This document shows, one piece after another, positions 1-5,176 of a stretch of 5,176 nucleotides of DNA. The position numbers and the translations under genes are program-made. The notes under the pieces are model-generated. The model was not told the DNA's origin, did no database searches, and was given only the letters and a program-made list of their open reading frames with translations. The stretch comes from Chloroflexota bacterium. GTDB taxonomy: Bacteria > Chloroflexota > Anaerolineae > B4-G1. Location: assembly GCA_003648125.1 (NCBI GenBank), contig QMOE01000223.1, positions 1-5,176 of the forward strand. The letters are read 5' to 3'. Every line of letters begins with the position of its first letter. Within the stretch, counting starts at the first letter, position 1.

Positions 1-317
1 ATGCTGCTTTGCAAGGTGACGGTCAGCAACAGGCCAACGGTGAAAAGGATCAACCTGGCTGGCGTAAAGGCTACCTTGAGGCGGTGAAGCAGAGTGGCAG
101 AACCGAGTAGCGCGGCCAGGTAGGCCAAAAAGCCAACGCTGTTGACCGCCGCGACGCGCTGGCAGGGGTAAGTCAACCGCTTAGGCTTGGTTCCGCTGCG
201 CAGCAGCAGCCAGATCAGAGAGCCGATTCCCATAATCCAGTAAGCGAGTTTCCAGGGGCCGGGTTTTGCCGCCTTGTTTTTGAATCCAGGTTTGTGATGC
301 AAATTATTATCCTCCAT
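1..317 (-). CDS. Multi-pass membrane protein with GTKPKRLTYPCQ motif, possible DUF362-type N-terminus (partial, 3' end outside window)
   Basis: From the ATG at 317 the frame is open to the window edge, giving 105 visible residues. A strong ribosome binding site and a 2-nt gap to the previous stop support the start. After a basic N-terminus (MEDNNLHHKPGFKNKAAK) three hydrophobic segments can be seen at about 24-40, 62-78 and 88-103. Between the first two lies SGTKPKRLTYPCQRVAAVN (41-59), a compact Lys/Arg- and Cys-containing motif. From memory, closely similar '(G)xKPxRxxYPCQ' motifs occur in the N-terminal membrane region of DUF362-domain proteins of Chloroflexota and some archaea; the DUF362 domain itself would be downstream, outside the window, so this is unproven. 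Function is unknown. Being fourth in the tight gene run suggests a linked envelope role. Confidence 0.8.
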   Translation of the reverse strand, partial: MEDNNLHHKPGFKNKAAKPGPWKLAYWIMGIGSLIWLLLRSGTKPKRLTYPCQRVAAVNSVGFLAYLAALLGSATLLHRLKVAFTPARLILFTVGLLLTVTLQSS

Positions 318-319
318 CG

Positions 320-2203
320 TTATTCCCCTCCATTCCTTTGTGATACAGTCAGACGCAGTATGTTATCCTGAGAGCCGCCGAGAGTAACGGGCAAACCCTC
401 CTCCAATTCCCATCCCGAATAAGAGTATGTTTCTCCGGTGTCAAGATTGGTGACCAGGTACATATTTTCCGGTTCAACGACGTACCATTCAGGCGCGCCG
501 TTGAGACGTGGGTACTCAAGAGGCAGGTTCCAGATGGTTCGATGGCGCGGCGTGTCGAAACGCAACACGCCTTGCCAATCCTCTTGGGCAGCAAGGTAGA
601 CGTGGAGCATATCCTCGTCACGGTCAAAGGCGGCGCCAACACGGACGTTCTCCTGCCACGACTCGAGATAAAGCCCCTGGGTTTTGTACTGAGCGTACAT
701 CAAGGCAGTGCGCACAAAGTTGCCGTCCAGATACCAACCCTCCACAAAACCATCAGGCCGTTGCTTGAGGAACAGCACCTCGATTTCATCATCCACCCAG
801 TAGTGACACTCTGGGATATCGAACCAGGGCAAGAGGTAGAGCATAGATTCGATGGCATCGGCATAGCCATCTTGAAAATTGCCTTCCCAGTTGATAGAGT
901 GCTTGGTCGCCGCCGCGCGCATCGCGCGTTCAATCTCGGCGGCATAGCGATCTGTGCCCTCGGCCAGATCGAACGTCTGGTATCCATTGAGCACATAGCC
1001 CCACGTGTCGGCCAGATTGTCGTCAAATGGCTCCAGCGTACCAACATCCACGCTATTATACCACAGGCCATCATCCGTGCGGCCAGTTACAAGAACTCGA
1101 TCAAGGAATTGCTGCAAGGGTTCTTGGTAGAGATCAGCCTGGGGGCGGTTTTCCATTCGCTCCACAAAGTAAAGTTCCGCCAAGCCAGGGATGATCTCAC
1201 CGCCGTGGTCCACCAAGCGGAAAGGCTGCGCCTGTACGCCGCTTTCGGCGGCTGGGCGGAAGCGCTCGTCCTCGTACAGGGGGCGCTGAGCATAAAAGTC
1301 CCAATAATCCGCCGGCAGACCCCGGTTGGTGGGAAATACTTGGAACAGGTAAGCCTCGGCGATGCGCTCGGCCATTTGCAAATAGCGCTCGTCTCCGGTG
1401 GCCCAATACAAGCGGGAGAGCACCTGCAAGAGTTCGCCGTTGGCCTCCGTGCCATTGGAAGGGATTGGGCCGGCTTGCGTCTCGACACTGGCCGCATCGA
1501 GGATCGCGTCTACTCCTTCGGACATACGGTCGAACCAGGGGCCAGGCCCAAACCGTTCAGCAACGGCCAAAAGTCCGTCTTTGACGTACTCGGAGGTGCC
1601 AAATATCCTGGTATCCAAATCCTCTTCTACCACTGCTCCTGAGCCAAGTTCTATACGACAGGACAAGATGCCATCGGAATGACCGTTTTTAAGGGATGGC
1701 CTGCCGCAGATCTCGCGCTCGCTATCCAGGGTTTGCTCCCACAGCGCTCTGTTGCCCGGATCGAGGTAAATGCTGGCGATCAGCAGGTGCGGGAACAAGT
1801 CGGCGGCGACGTCCTCGCTGTCCCACTCGTTGTAAAAAGGTGACACAGCGTGAGGAATCAGGCCGGTATTGGGATCGCGCGCGGTCTCCCACGCCTTGAG
1901 CGTGCGGTAGGCGCGTTGAAACGCTTCCTGGCTGAGAGTCGCGTTGAGCGTAGCTGCCTGCTCATAGTCGCCACGCGCAAGAGCATCGTGAAGCGTGGCT
2001 ACCACTATCCGCCGGGCGGTAATTCGATCCGCAGGCGCGATTGGCTCTTGGTAAAGCGGCAACGCTGGCGGCAATATCCCGGCTTGCTGCAAGCGTCCAC
2101 GCACGCGATCTTGGAACTTGAAGGCGGGAACTGTTGCCGCCAATAGTAAAACGGCCAGGCAACCCAACACGACGGCCAGCAATATTTTGGAACGATGCTT
2201 CAT
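320..2203 (-). CDS. Membrane-anchored protein with probable alpha/alpha-toroid (six-hairpin glycosidase-like) domain
   Basis: With the start at 2203 the product has 627 aa. It opens with MKHRSK and a hydrophobic segment (about residues 6-28), which reads as an uncleaved signal anchor, leaving the rest outside the cytoplasm. Residues about 100-510 are helical-hairpin repeats with acidic and aromatic loops: NGTEANGELLQVLSRLYWAT (250-269), DHGGEIIPGLAELYF (332-346), DDNLADTWGYVLNGYQTF (394-411) and DGYADAIESMLYLLPW (445-460). This resembles alpha/alpha-toroid glycoside hydrolases, polysaccharide lyases and epimerases, but no family signature is certain. Candidate catalytic acids lie in these loops (for example Glu-253, Asp-332, Glu-336, Asp-394 and Asp-395). 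Residues about 516-627 are beta-rich (DMLHVYLAAQ, GVLRFDTPRH, WYVVEPENMYLVTNL), like the C-terminal sandwich of several such enzymes. Cys-166 and Cys-182 could form a disulfide. It lacks the LPxV tail of its two upstream neighbours. A role in extracellular glycan processing is inferred from fold and neighbours only. Confidence 0.85.
   Translation of the reverse strand: MKHRSKILLAVVLGCLAVLLLAATVPAFKFQDRVRGRLQQAGILPPALPLYQEPIAPADRITARRIVVATLHDALARGDYEQAATLNATLSQEAFQRAYRTLKAWETARDPNTGLIPHAVSPFYNEWDSEDVAADLFPHLLIASIYLDPGNRALWEQTLDSEREICGRPSLKNGHSDGILSCRIELGSGAVVEEDLDTRIFGTSEYVKDGLLAVAERFGPGPWFDRMSEGVDAILDAASVETQAGPIPSNGTEANGELLQVLSRLYWATGDERYLQMAERIAEAYLFQVFPTNRGLPADYWDFYAQRPLYEDERFRPAAESGVQAQPFRLVDHGGEIIPGLAELYFVERMENRPQADLYQEPLQQFLDRVLVTGRTDDGLWYNSVDVGTLEPFDDNLADTWGYVLNGYQTFDLAEGTDRYAAEIERAMRAAATKHSINWEGNFQDGYADAIESMLYLLPWFDIPECHYWVDDEIEVLFLKQRPDGFVEGWYLDGNFVRTALMYAQYKTQGLYLESWQENVRVGAAFDRDEDMLHVYLAAQEDWQGVLRFDTPRHRTIWNLPLEYPRLNGAPEWYVVEPENMYLVTNLDTGETYSYSGWELEEGLPVTLGGSQDNILRLTVSQRNGGE
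325..331 (-). promoter_or_regulatory. Ribosome binding site of the YPCQ-motif membrane protein gene
   Basis: GGAGGGG lies 7 nt before the ATG at 317 and is the strongest Shine-Dalgarno in the window. It is formed by the last codons (Gly-Gly-Glu) of the preceding gene, whose TAA ends 2 nt before the start, so coupled translation is expected. Confidence 0.8.
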
Positions 2204-2210
2204 AGCGAAT

Positions 2211-2215
2211 CTCTC
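2211..2215 (-). promoter_or_regulatory. Ribosome binding site deciding the start of the anchored toroid protein
   Basis: GAGAG lies 7 nt before the ATG at 2203, in the 19-nt gap after the TGA at 2225-2223. This favours the ATG at 2203 over the farthest in-frame ATG at 2335, which would overlap the preceding gene by 113 nt and bury the signal anchor. Confidence 0.65.
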
Positions 2216-2222
2216 GTGACAA

Positions 2223-4022
2223 TCATCTTTGTCTAAAAACAGACGGTAAAAATGCCTGCCACGGCTCAACAATAACGGTAGAACTTGCTGTTGATGTACC
2301 CCCATCAGCCATAGCCAGATGCGCTGTGTTGACAATCGTATACGTGCCGCCTTGCGTCACCGTGACCGGGTAGGTAATTGTGACAACCTGACCTGCAGAA
2401 GGCGCTCCTGTCCAGGTCAACTCGCGCGCGCCTGTATCATAGGCTATGGAACCGTAACTGGCCGTGTAGGTAAGCGGATGGCTGATCCTTGCAGGCAGCA
2501 CGTCCGTCATGGTCAGCGCTTGGTCAGAACCCAAGACCCGCAACGTATACGTGATCGCGCCGCCCAGGCTCAGTAATGTATCTGGAGGAGCCGGAGCCGT
2601 TTGGGCGCTCTTTTTTAGCGGCGCTTCTTGTCCCCAGACCACCGTTAGCGCAGGCCGCCCCTCTACGTTCCAGTCGCCGGTCTCAGATGAGACCAGATAC
2701 CTGCTGCTGTGCTGGGCGGTGTCGGAGCTATAGATGGCCAGGTTGACAGGCTGGCCGGTAGCGTAAGCCTCGGCCACGGCTTGGGTCGCGTCCCAGTAAT
2801 AGGGATTGCCCGGCCAATCGGCAATAGGGAGATCAGGGTCAATCAAGGTTACATCAATGTTCTCCTGCGCCAGCGGCGCATTGTTCCAGTGAATGGCCAT
2901 CTCATCCCACAACACATCACTGATGGAAAAAAGATGCACCCACGAGAGTTGCGCTTGTCCAGGATTGCCAGCGTTACCCCAATGATGAAGCGTGAGAGTA
3001 GCAGAGACAATTTCTTTGCCTGCCGGAATAGCGTCGAGGGAAAAGCGCAGATAGGATTTATTGAAACAAGGAAAGTGAGTGGGGGCTGTTTCGGTACCGA
3101 CAAAGAGATTCGTGCTGTCACCGTGGTTGTCCTCGCTGCCTCCCTCGTGCCCGCCGCTGCACGTCCCGCCGCCGCCCATCCAGGCGTCCTCGACCGTGTT
3201 GTCCTCCGGCGAGGCGGCGCGGATCATGGTCGTGCCCTCCGGGACAACGTCAGGAGGCTCATAGTCCGCGTAACCAAAGTGAAGCTCGCCCCACGTAGCG
3301 GGATTGCCAGTGAGCAATGTCTCCGGCCAGTGCTCTGGCGCGACGTAACCAGCAGGTGGGAGGTCGTCACGGTCGTAAAGCTGCGCGCCAAGCCCCCACA
3401 CTGTTCCCTCGGTCGGCGGCCCAGAAAGTCCCAACGTCTCCCACGGAATGGTGAAAATGGCCGTCCAGCCATAATCTATGCCACACGTGTTACTATTGGG
3501 GCCAGGATTGCACCACCATTGCATCGCTTCAGAGTCGGTCCAATCACCCGTCCAGGCGGTATTCCAGCCTGCGCCAGTACCACGGGCCTGGCGATGGTAC
3601 TGGGGCGCATTTTCCGTGGGCCAATGGCGAGCGCCGACCAGAAAGATGTAATCGTCCGTTTGTGGCGTCGCTGCCCGGTCAAAGCTGGTATCCAAATAGA
3701 TCTCGACAGCGTCATACTGCGTCAGATCATCAGTGGCAATTGGGTTCTCTTTGTACCAGAGATAATAGTCCACGACGGTAGTGCGAACGCGGAGCGCCTC
3801 GGCAGTGTAGGCCATGCGCACATCAATATAGTTCTTGCTGGGCACGCCCTGCTTGTTCTCGCCAAACCAAAAGATAGCGGTTTGCGCCCAGTCTACCTCA
3901 CCGGAAGAGTAAGGGATATTCACGCGACGCGCAGCCACTCCCTGCTCGCTGGCAAGGGGCTGTACAGTGTTAGAGATCAACATCATAATTGCAAGCAAGA
4001 GCAACAAGGTCGATTTGCGCAT
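2223..4022 (-). CDS. Secreted multidomain protein: CBM9/DOMON-like, DNRLRE (CBM96-like) and DUF11 domains
   Basis: This complete 599-aa protein begins with a signal peptide: MRK, a hydrophobic core to about residue 20, and likely cleavage near PLA-SEQ (residues 22-27). Residues about 35-253 match the CBM9/DOMON-like sugar-binding fold: DAVEIYLDTSFDR (104-116), DDYIFLVG (123-130), WTAIFTIPWETLGL (186-199) and WGELHFGYAD (244-253). Residues about 264-464 match the DNRLRE/CBM96 family: YLRFSLDAIPAG, ATLTLHHW, the WDEMAIHWNNAP signature (372-383), WDATQAVAEAYATGQPVNLA (410-429) and a closing RPALTVVW. Residues 469-586 form a DUF11 module and the tail is FLPSVFRQR. Four cysteines (171, 180, 288, 319) allow two disulfides, one per binding domain. 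No catalytic domain is seen, so a carbohydrate-binding or adhesive structural role at the cell surface is inferred. Known CBM9 members bind glycan ends and characterised CBM96 members bind alginate, but the ligand here is unknown. It lies 3 nt after the upstream stop and 19 nt before the next gene. Confidence 0.93.
   Translation of the reverse strand: MRKSTLLLLLAIMMLISNTVQPLASEQGVAARRVNIPYSSGEVDWAQTAIFWFGENKQGVPSKNYIDVRMAYTAEALRVRTTVVDYYLWYKENPIATDDLTQYDAVEIYLDTSFDRAATPQTDDYIFLVGARHWPTENAPQYHRQARGTGAGWNTAWTGDWTDSEAMQWWCNPGPNSNTCGIDYGWTAIFTIPWETLGLSGPPTEGTVWGLGAQLYDRDDLPPAGYVAPEHWPETLLTGNPATWGELHFGYADYEPPDVVPEGTTMIRAASPEDNTVEDAWMGGGGTCSGGHEGGSEDNHGDSTNLFVGTETAPTHFPCFNKSYLRFSLDAIPAGKEIVSATLTLHHWGNAGNPGQAQLSWVHLFSISDVLWDEMAIHWNNAPLAQENIDVTLIDPDLPIADWPGNPYYWDATQAVAEAYATGQPVNLAIYSSDTAQHSSRYLVSSETGDWNVEGRPALTVVWGQEAPLKKSAQTAPAPPDTLLSLGGAITYTLRVLGSDQALTMTDVLPARISHPLTYTASYGSIAYDTGARELTWTGAPSAGQVVTITYPVTVTQGGTYTIVNTAHLAMADGGTSTASSTVIVEPWQAFLPSVFRQR
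2226..2261 (-). other. C-terminal WQAFLPSVFRQR tail, candidate surface-sorting tag
   Basis: The last 12 residues form a short hydrophobic stretch with the core FLPSVFR, directly after the final DUF11 strand. It matches the YLPIVMR tail of the upstream protein in position and pattern. No membrane helix follows, so it is not a standard sortase or PEP-CTERM signal. Treat it as a tag of unknown mechanism. Confidence 0.5.
2265..2618 (-). other. DUF11 domain of the CBM9/DNRLRE protein
   Basis: Residues 469-586 begin with KKSAQTAPAPPDTLLSLGGA and ITYTLRVLGS, continue through 'MTDVLPARISHPLTYTASYG' and 'ELTWTGAPSAGQVVTITYPV', and close with 'TIVNTAHLAMADGGTSTAS'. This is the DUF11 layout seen in the upstream protein. 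A proline-rich stretch (474-481) probably acts as a hinge between the binding domains and this stalk-like module. Confidence 0.82.
2631..3233 (-). other. DNRLRE / CBM96-like domain with a glycine-histidine-acidic insert
   Basis: Residues 264-464 follow the DNRLRE pattern: an N-terminal 'D..V.DAWMGG' strand, 'NLFVGTE', 'KSYLRFSLDAIPAGKEIVSA', 'WDEMAIHWNNAP', the 'WDATQAVAEAYATGQPVNLA' segment and a final 'SSETGDWNVEGRPALTVVW'. Where many members run straight from the first strand to 'N..LFVG', this one has a low-complexity loop at residues 283-303, rich in Gly, His, Glu and Asp with one Cys. Cys-288 in the loop may pair with Cys-319. Confidence 0.8.
3264..3920 (-). other. CBM9/DOMON-like carbohydrate-binding domain
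   Basis: Residues 35-253 carry the features of family-9-like binding domains: a 'VDWAQTAIFWFGEN' opening, repeated aromatic strands (LRVRTTVVDYYLWY), the acidic VEIYLDTS strand, and the paired FTIPWETLGL and GTVWGLGAQLYDRDD strands. A Cys-171 to Cys-180 loop is probably a disulfide. In characterised CBM9 proteins two Trp residues sandwich the sugar; several candidate Trp residues exist here (134, 169, 170, 194), but I cannot assign the pair without a structural alignment. Confidence 0.75.
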
Positions 4023-4025
4023 AAC

Positions 4026-5176
4026 TCACCATCCTCTCATAACAATGGGAAGATATATCTTGAAAGCGTTGGCAATCGTGGTAGCAGTCAGTTCGCGGTT
4101 CTCCTCCCCATTATTTACGGCAGCCATATTGACAATGGCAAACGGCTCCTCGACGGTGACAGTCACGGCAAAGGTGAGTTCGAGGTAGTGGCCGTCTGTG
4201 AGCACGCCCGTCCAACTGATGAGATTGGATCCATCAGTCAGGACACCTACCTGTGGCTCGACCTGCGCGCTATGGGGAACGTAGGCCGTACCGGCGGGAA
4301 TCGAGTCGGAGATAGTGGCTGTTGCGCCAGAGCCCACCAGAGAGATGGTATAGGTCAAAAGCTCTCCATGATCGGCGGTCGCCAAATTAACAGATTTCTC
4401 CATCTTGGGGGACAATGATAAAAGCGTCGCCAGATTTTGCAACCGGTATAGGTCATAGCGACTGTTAAAGCTGACCGGCTCCGGCAACTGATGCGCCAGT
4501 GCATCCCAATCTTCCTGCAACACCATAGCCTTGACCTGGAACATAGTCCAGGCCAACGTGGGGCTATGGTAGAGATGTTCGCCGCTACCAGTGGTATGGT
4601 GCGCCAGGTCGGACATCCACCACCAGGGGTTGTTGACCTCGTATGACTTGACGTAGTATTCCGTCTTTGCGAGCAGGTCCGCGCGCAGGCGGGCGGTCAT
4701 TTCGGAGGAGAGAGGAAAGTAGCCCGAGAGCGCGGGATAGTGCATAAACTGGGTCCCAGCGTCCACGCGATAGTTGCTGCCATCCCACCAATTGACTTGG
4801 CTGGGGTCGGTGTCCCGATCTCGGAGCGCGGCGCTATAGGGAATCAGTTGGTTGTTGTAGGGGCTGCCCTGCATAATGTCGTCGTTGTTGATGGTGCCAT
4901 CGGGGTTGAGGCGGATCTGGGCCGGTTGCCGCTCACCAATGTCGTACAGGTTTGGAACAAAATCAGCCAGGGCTACACGGGTGTCCAAAAGATCGTTCAG
5001 TAAAGTACTGGCCTGGGCTTGTGTACTGGTGTGGCCCAAGTGAACGGCCATGTCGCGCACAGCCTGTGCCATCCCAATCTGCGCGCCGATGTTGAGCCGT
5101 TTGACACGCCATCCCTCAAAAGCGCAAAAACCAAGCGACGGATCGTAGGCATCTACAAAGCGCTGAAATTGCTGCG
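4026..5176 (-). CDS. Secreted DUF11-domain protein with unassigned helical N-terminal region (partial, 5' end outside window)
   Basis: The reading frame stays open from the TGA at 4028-4026 to the window edge, giving 382 visible residues. The ATG at 5072 is internal: 34 upstream codons are open and read as ordinary protein (FVDAYDPSLGFCAFEGWRVK is part of them), and no Shine-Dalgarno stands before it. Visible residues 1-255 are mostly helical and aromatic-rich, with a Trp triplet at 184-186 followed by a DLAHHTTGSGEHLYHSPTLA segment (189-208). This could be the end of an alpha/alpha-toroid hydrolase- or lyase-like domain, but I do not recognise the family. Residues about 258-367 form a DUF11-type beta-sandwich (LLTYTISLVGSG start, SDSIPAGTAYV, SWTGVL, IVNMAAV). 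The protein ends in IYLPIVMRGW with no following membrane helix. Export is inferred from the DUF11 domain, since the signal peptide is off-window. It is the first visible gene of the run and lies 3 nt before the next start. Confidence 0.88.
   Translation of the reverse strand, partial: QQFQRFVDAYDPSLGFCAFEGWRVKRLNIGAQIGMAQAVRDMAVHLGHTSTQAQASTLLNDLLDTRVALADFVPNLYDIGERQPAQIRLNPDGTINNDDIMQGSPYNNQLIPYSAALRDRDTDPSQVNWWDGSNYRVDAGTQFMHYPALSGYFPLSSEMTARLRADLLAKTEYYVKSYEVNNPWWWMSDLAHHTTGSGEHLYHSPTLAWTMFQVKAMVLQEDWDALAHQLPEPVSFNSRYDLYRLQNLATLLSLSPKMEKSVNLATADHGELLTYTISLVGSGATATISDSIPAGTAYVPHSAQVEPQVGVLTDGSNLISWTGVLTDGHYLELTFAVTVTVEEPFAIVNMAAVNNGEENRELTATTIANAFKIYLPIVMRGW
4029..4058 (-). other. C-terminal IYLPIVMRGW tail, candidate surface-sorting tag
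   Basis: The last ten residues after the DUF11 domain read IYLPIVMRGW and stop. The next protein ends in FLPSVFRQR, aligning as aromatic-L-P-x-V-x-R. Neither tail has the LPXTG motif, a hydrophobic membrane helix or the arginine cluster after a helix expected for sortase or PEP-CTERM substrates. From memory, comparable tails are common on secreted proteins of Chloroflexota, but no transport or sorting mechanism is established by this sequence. Confidence 0.5.
4033..4038 (-). promoter_or_regulatory. Ribosome binding site of the CBM9/DNRLRE protein gene
   Basis: GAGAGG on the minus strand lies 10 nt before the ATG at 4022. It falls inside the codons for the final Met-Arg-Gly-Trp of the preceding protein, so ribosomes finishing that gene end on the initiation region of the next one. 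This supports translational coupling and fixes the start. Confidence 0.7.
4074..4403 (-). other. DUF11 domain of the upstream secreted protein
   Basis: This segment shows the usual order of the DUF11 repeat family: an opening 'KSVNLATADHGELLTYTISL' strand pair, a 'TISDSIPAGTAYVP' strand-turn, an 'LISWTGVL' strand, an 'LELTFAVTV' strand and a closing 'IVNMAAVNNGEE' segment. DUF11 modules are immunoglobulin-like beta-sandwiches found as stalks or spacers in bacterial surface proteins. Its counterpart in the next gene has the same layout but clearly different sequence, so the two look like old paralogous modules, not a recent duplication. A short GVLTDG repeat occurs twice inside this copy, 13 residues apart. 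Confidence 0.8.

Noticed and set aside
542..1642. 366-codon plus-strand open frame
   Set aside because: It is fully antisense to the toroid protein gene, which has a good start, anchor segment and coherent protein composition; no independent evidence supports the antisense frame.
2120..2203. Lipoprotein signal (VLGC) in the toroid protein
   Set aside because: The Cys at residue 15 is followed by about a dozen further hydrophobic residues, so it lies inside a membrane segment; a signal anchor fits better than a lipobox.
2204..2222. Possible promoter or terminator in the only sizeable intergenic gap
   Set aside because: The gap is 19 nt, mostly taken up by the ribosome binding region, with no stem-loop or -10/-35 pattern that can be supported.
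2201..2335. N-terminal extension of the toroid protein to the ATG at 2335
   Set aside because: It would overlap the preceding gene's DUF11 coding region and tail by 113 nt and put 44 residues before the signal anchor. The ATG at 2203 has a Shine-Dalgarno at proper spacing.
4215..4238. Inverted repeat ACTGATG / CATCAGT with a 10-nt loop
   Set aside because: It is short, lies inside the DUF11 coding region, has no T-run after it and no promoter context; chance occurrence is likely.
2709..4418. 569-codon plus-strand open frame
   Set aside because: It lies antisense to two well-supported genes and crosses their junction. Its translation shows no domain, signal peptide or low-complexity pattern of a real protein and is rich in Arg, as expected of a shadow frame.
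4026..5072. Start of the first gene at the ATG at 5072
   Set aside because: No ribosome binding site precedes it, the frame is open to the window edge, and the product would lack any signal peptide although DUF11 and the tail imply export.

Overview
The window looks like part of a chromosome from a Chloroflexota bacterium (Anaerolineae or a related class), probably an environmental genome; this is inference. The grounds are two consecutive exported proteins that each end in a DUF11 domain followed by a short '[Y/F]LPxVxR' C-terminus, an arrangement I associate with Chloroflexota surface proteins, together with a 'GTKPKRLxYPCQ' membrane protein of a type I recall from that phylum. No marker gene is present to settle taxonomy.

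All supported genes lie on the minus strand and read from high to low coordinates as one compact transcription unit of four genes: (A) 5176-4026, the 3' part of a secreted protein with an unassigned, mostly helical domain, a DUF11 domain and a YLPIV tail; (B) 4022-2223, a complete 599-aa secreted protein with a signal peptide, a CBM9/DOMON-like sugar-binding domain, a DNRLRE (CBM96-like) domain, a DUF11 domain and an FLPSV tail; (C) 2203-320, a 627-aa membrane-anchored protein with a probable alpha/alpha-toroid (six-hairpin glycosidase-like) fold and a C-terminal beta-rich region; (D) 317-1, the 5' part of a multi-pass membrane protein with a GTKPKRLTYPCQ motif, possibly the N-terminus of a DUF362-type protein. 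Genes A and D run off the window and are cut by its edges, not broken.

The intergenic gaps are 3, 19 and 2 nt, each downstream gene has its own Shine-Dalgarno sequence, and two of these sit inside the last codons of the preceding gene, so translational coupling is likely. No promoter, terminator, RNA gene, mobile element, CRISPR array or gene-sized non-coding stretch is visible; the operon promoter and end lie outside.

Taken together the genes suggest an envelope or extracellular carbohydrate-related module: two exported, probably surface-retained proteins (one with two putative glycan-binding domains), an anchored enzyme-like toroid facing outward, and an integral membrane protein of unknown role. 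The substrate and the actual activity cannot be read from the sequence. The long plus-strand open frames opposite A, B and C have no recognisable protein features and are treated as antisense shadows.
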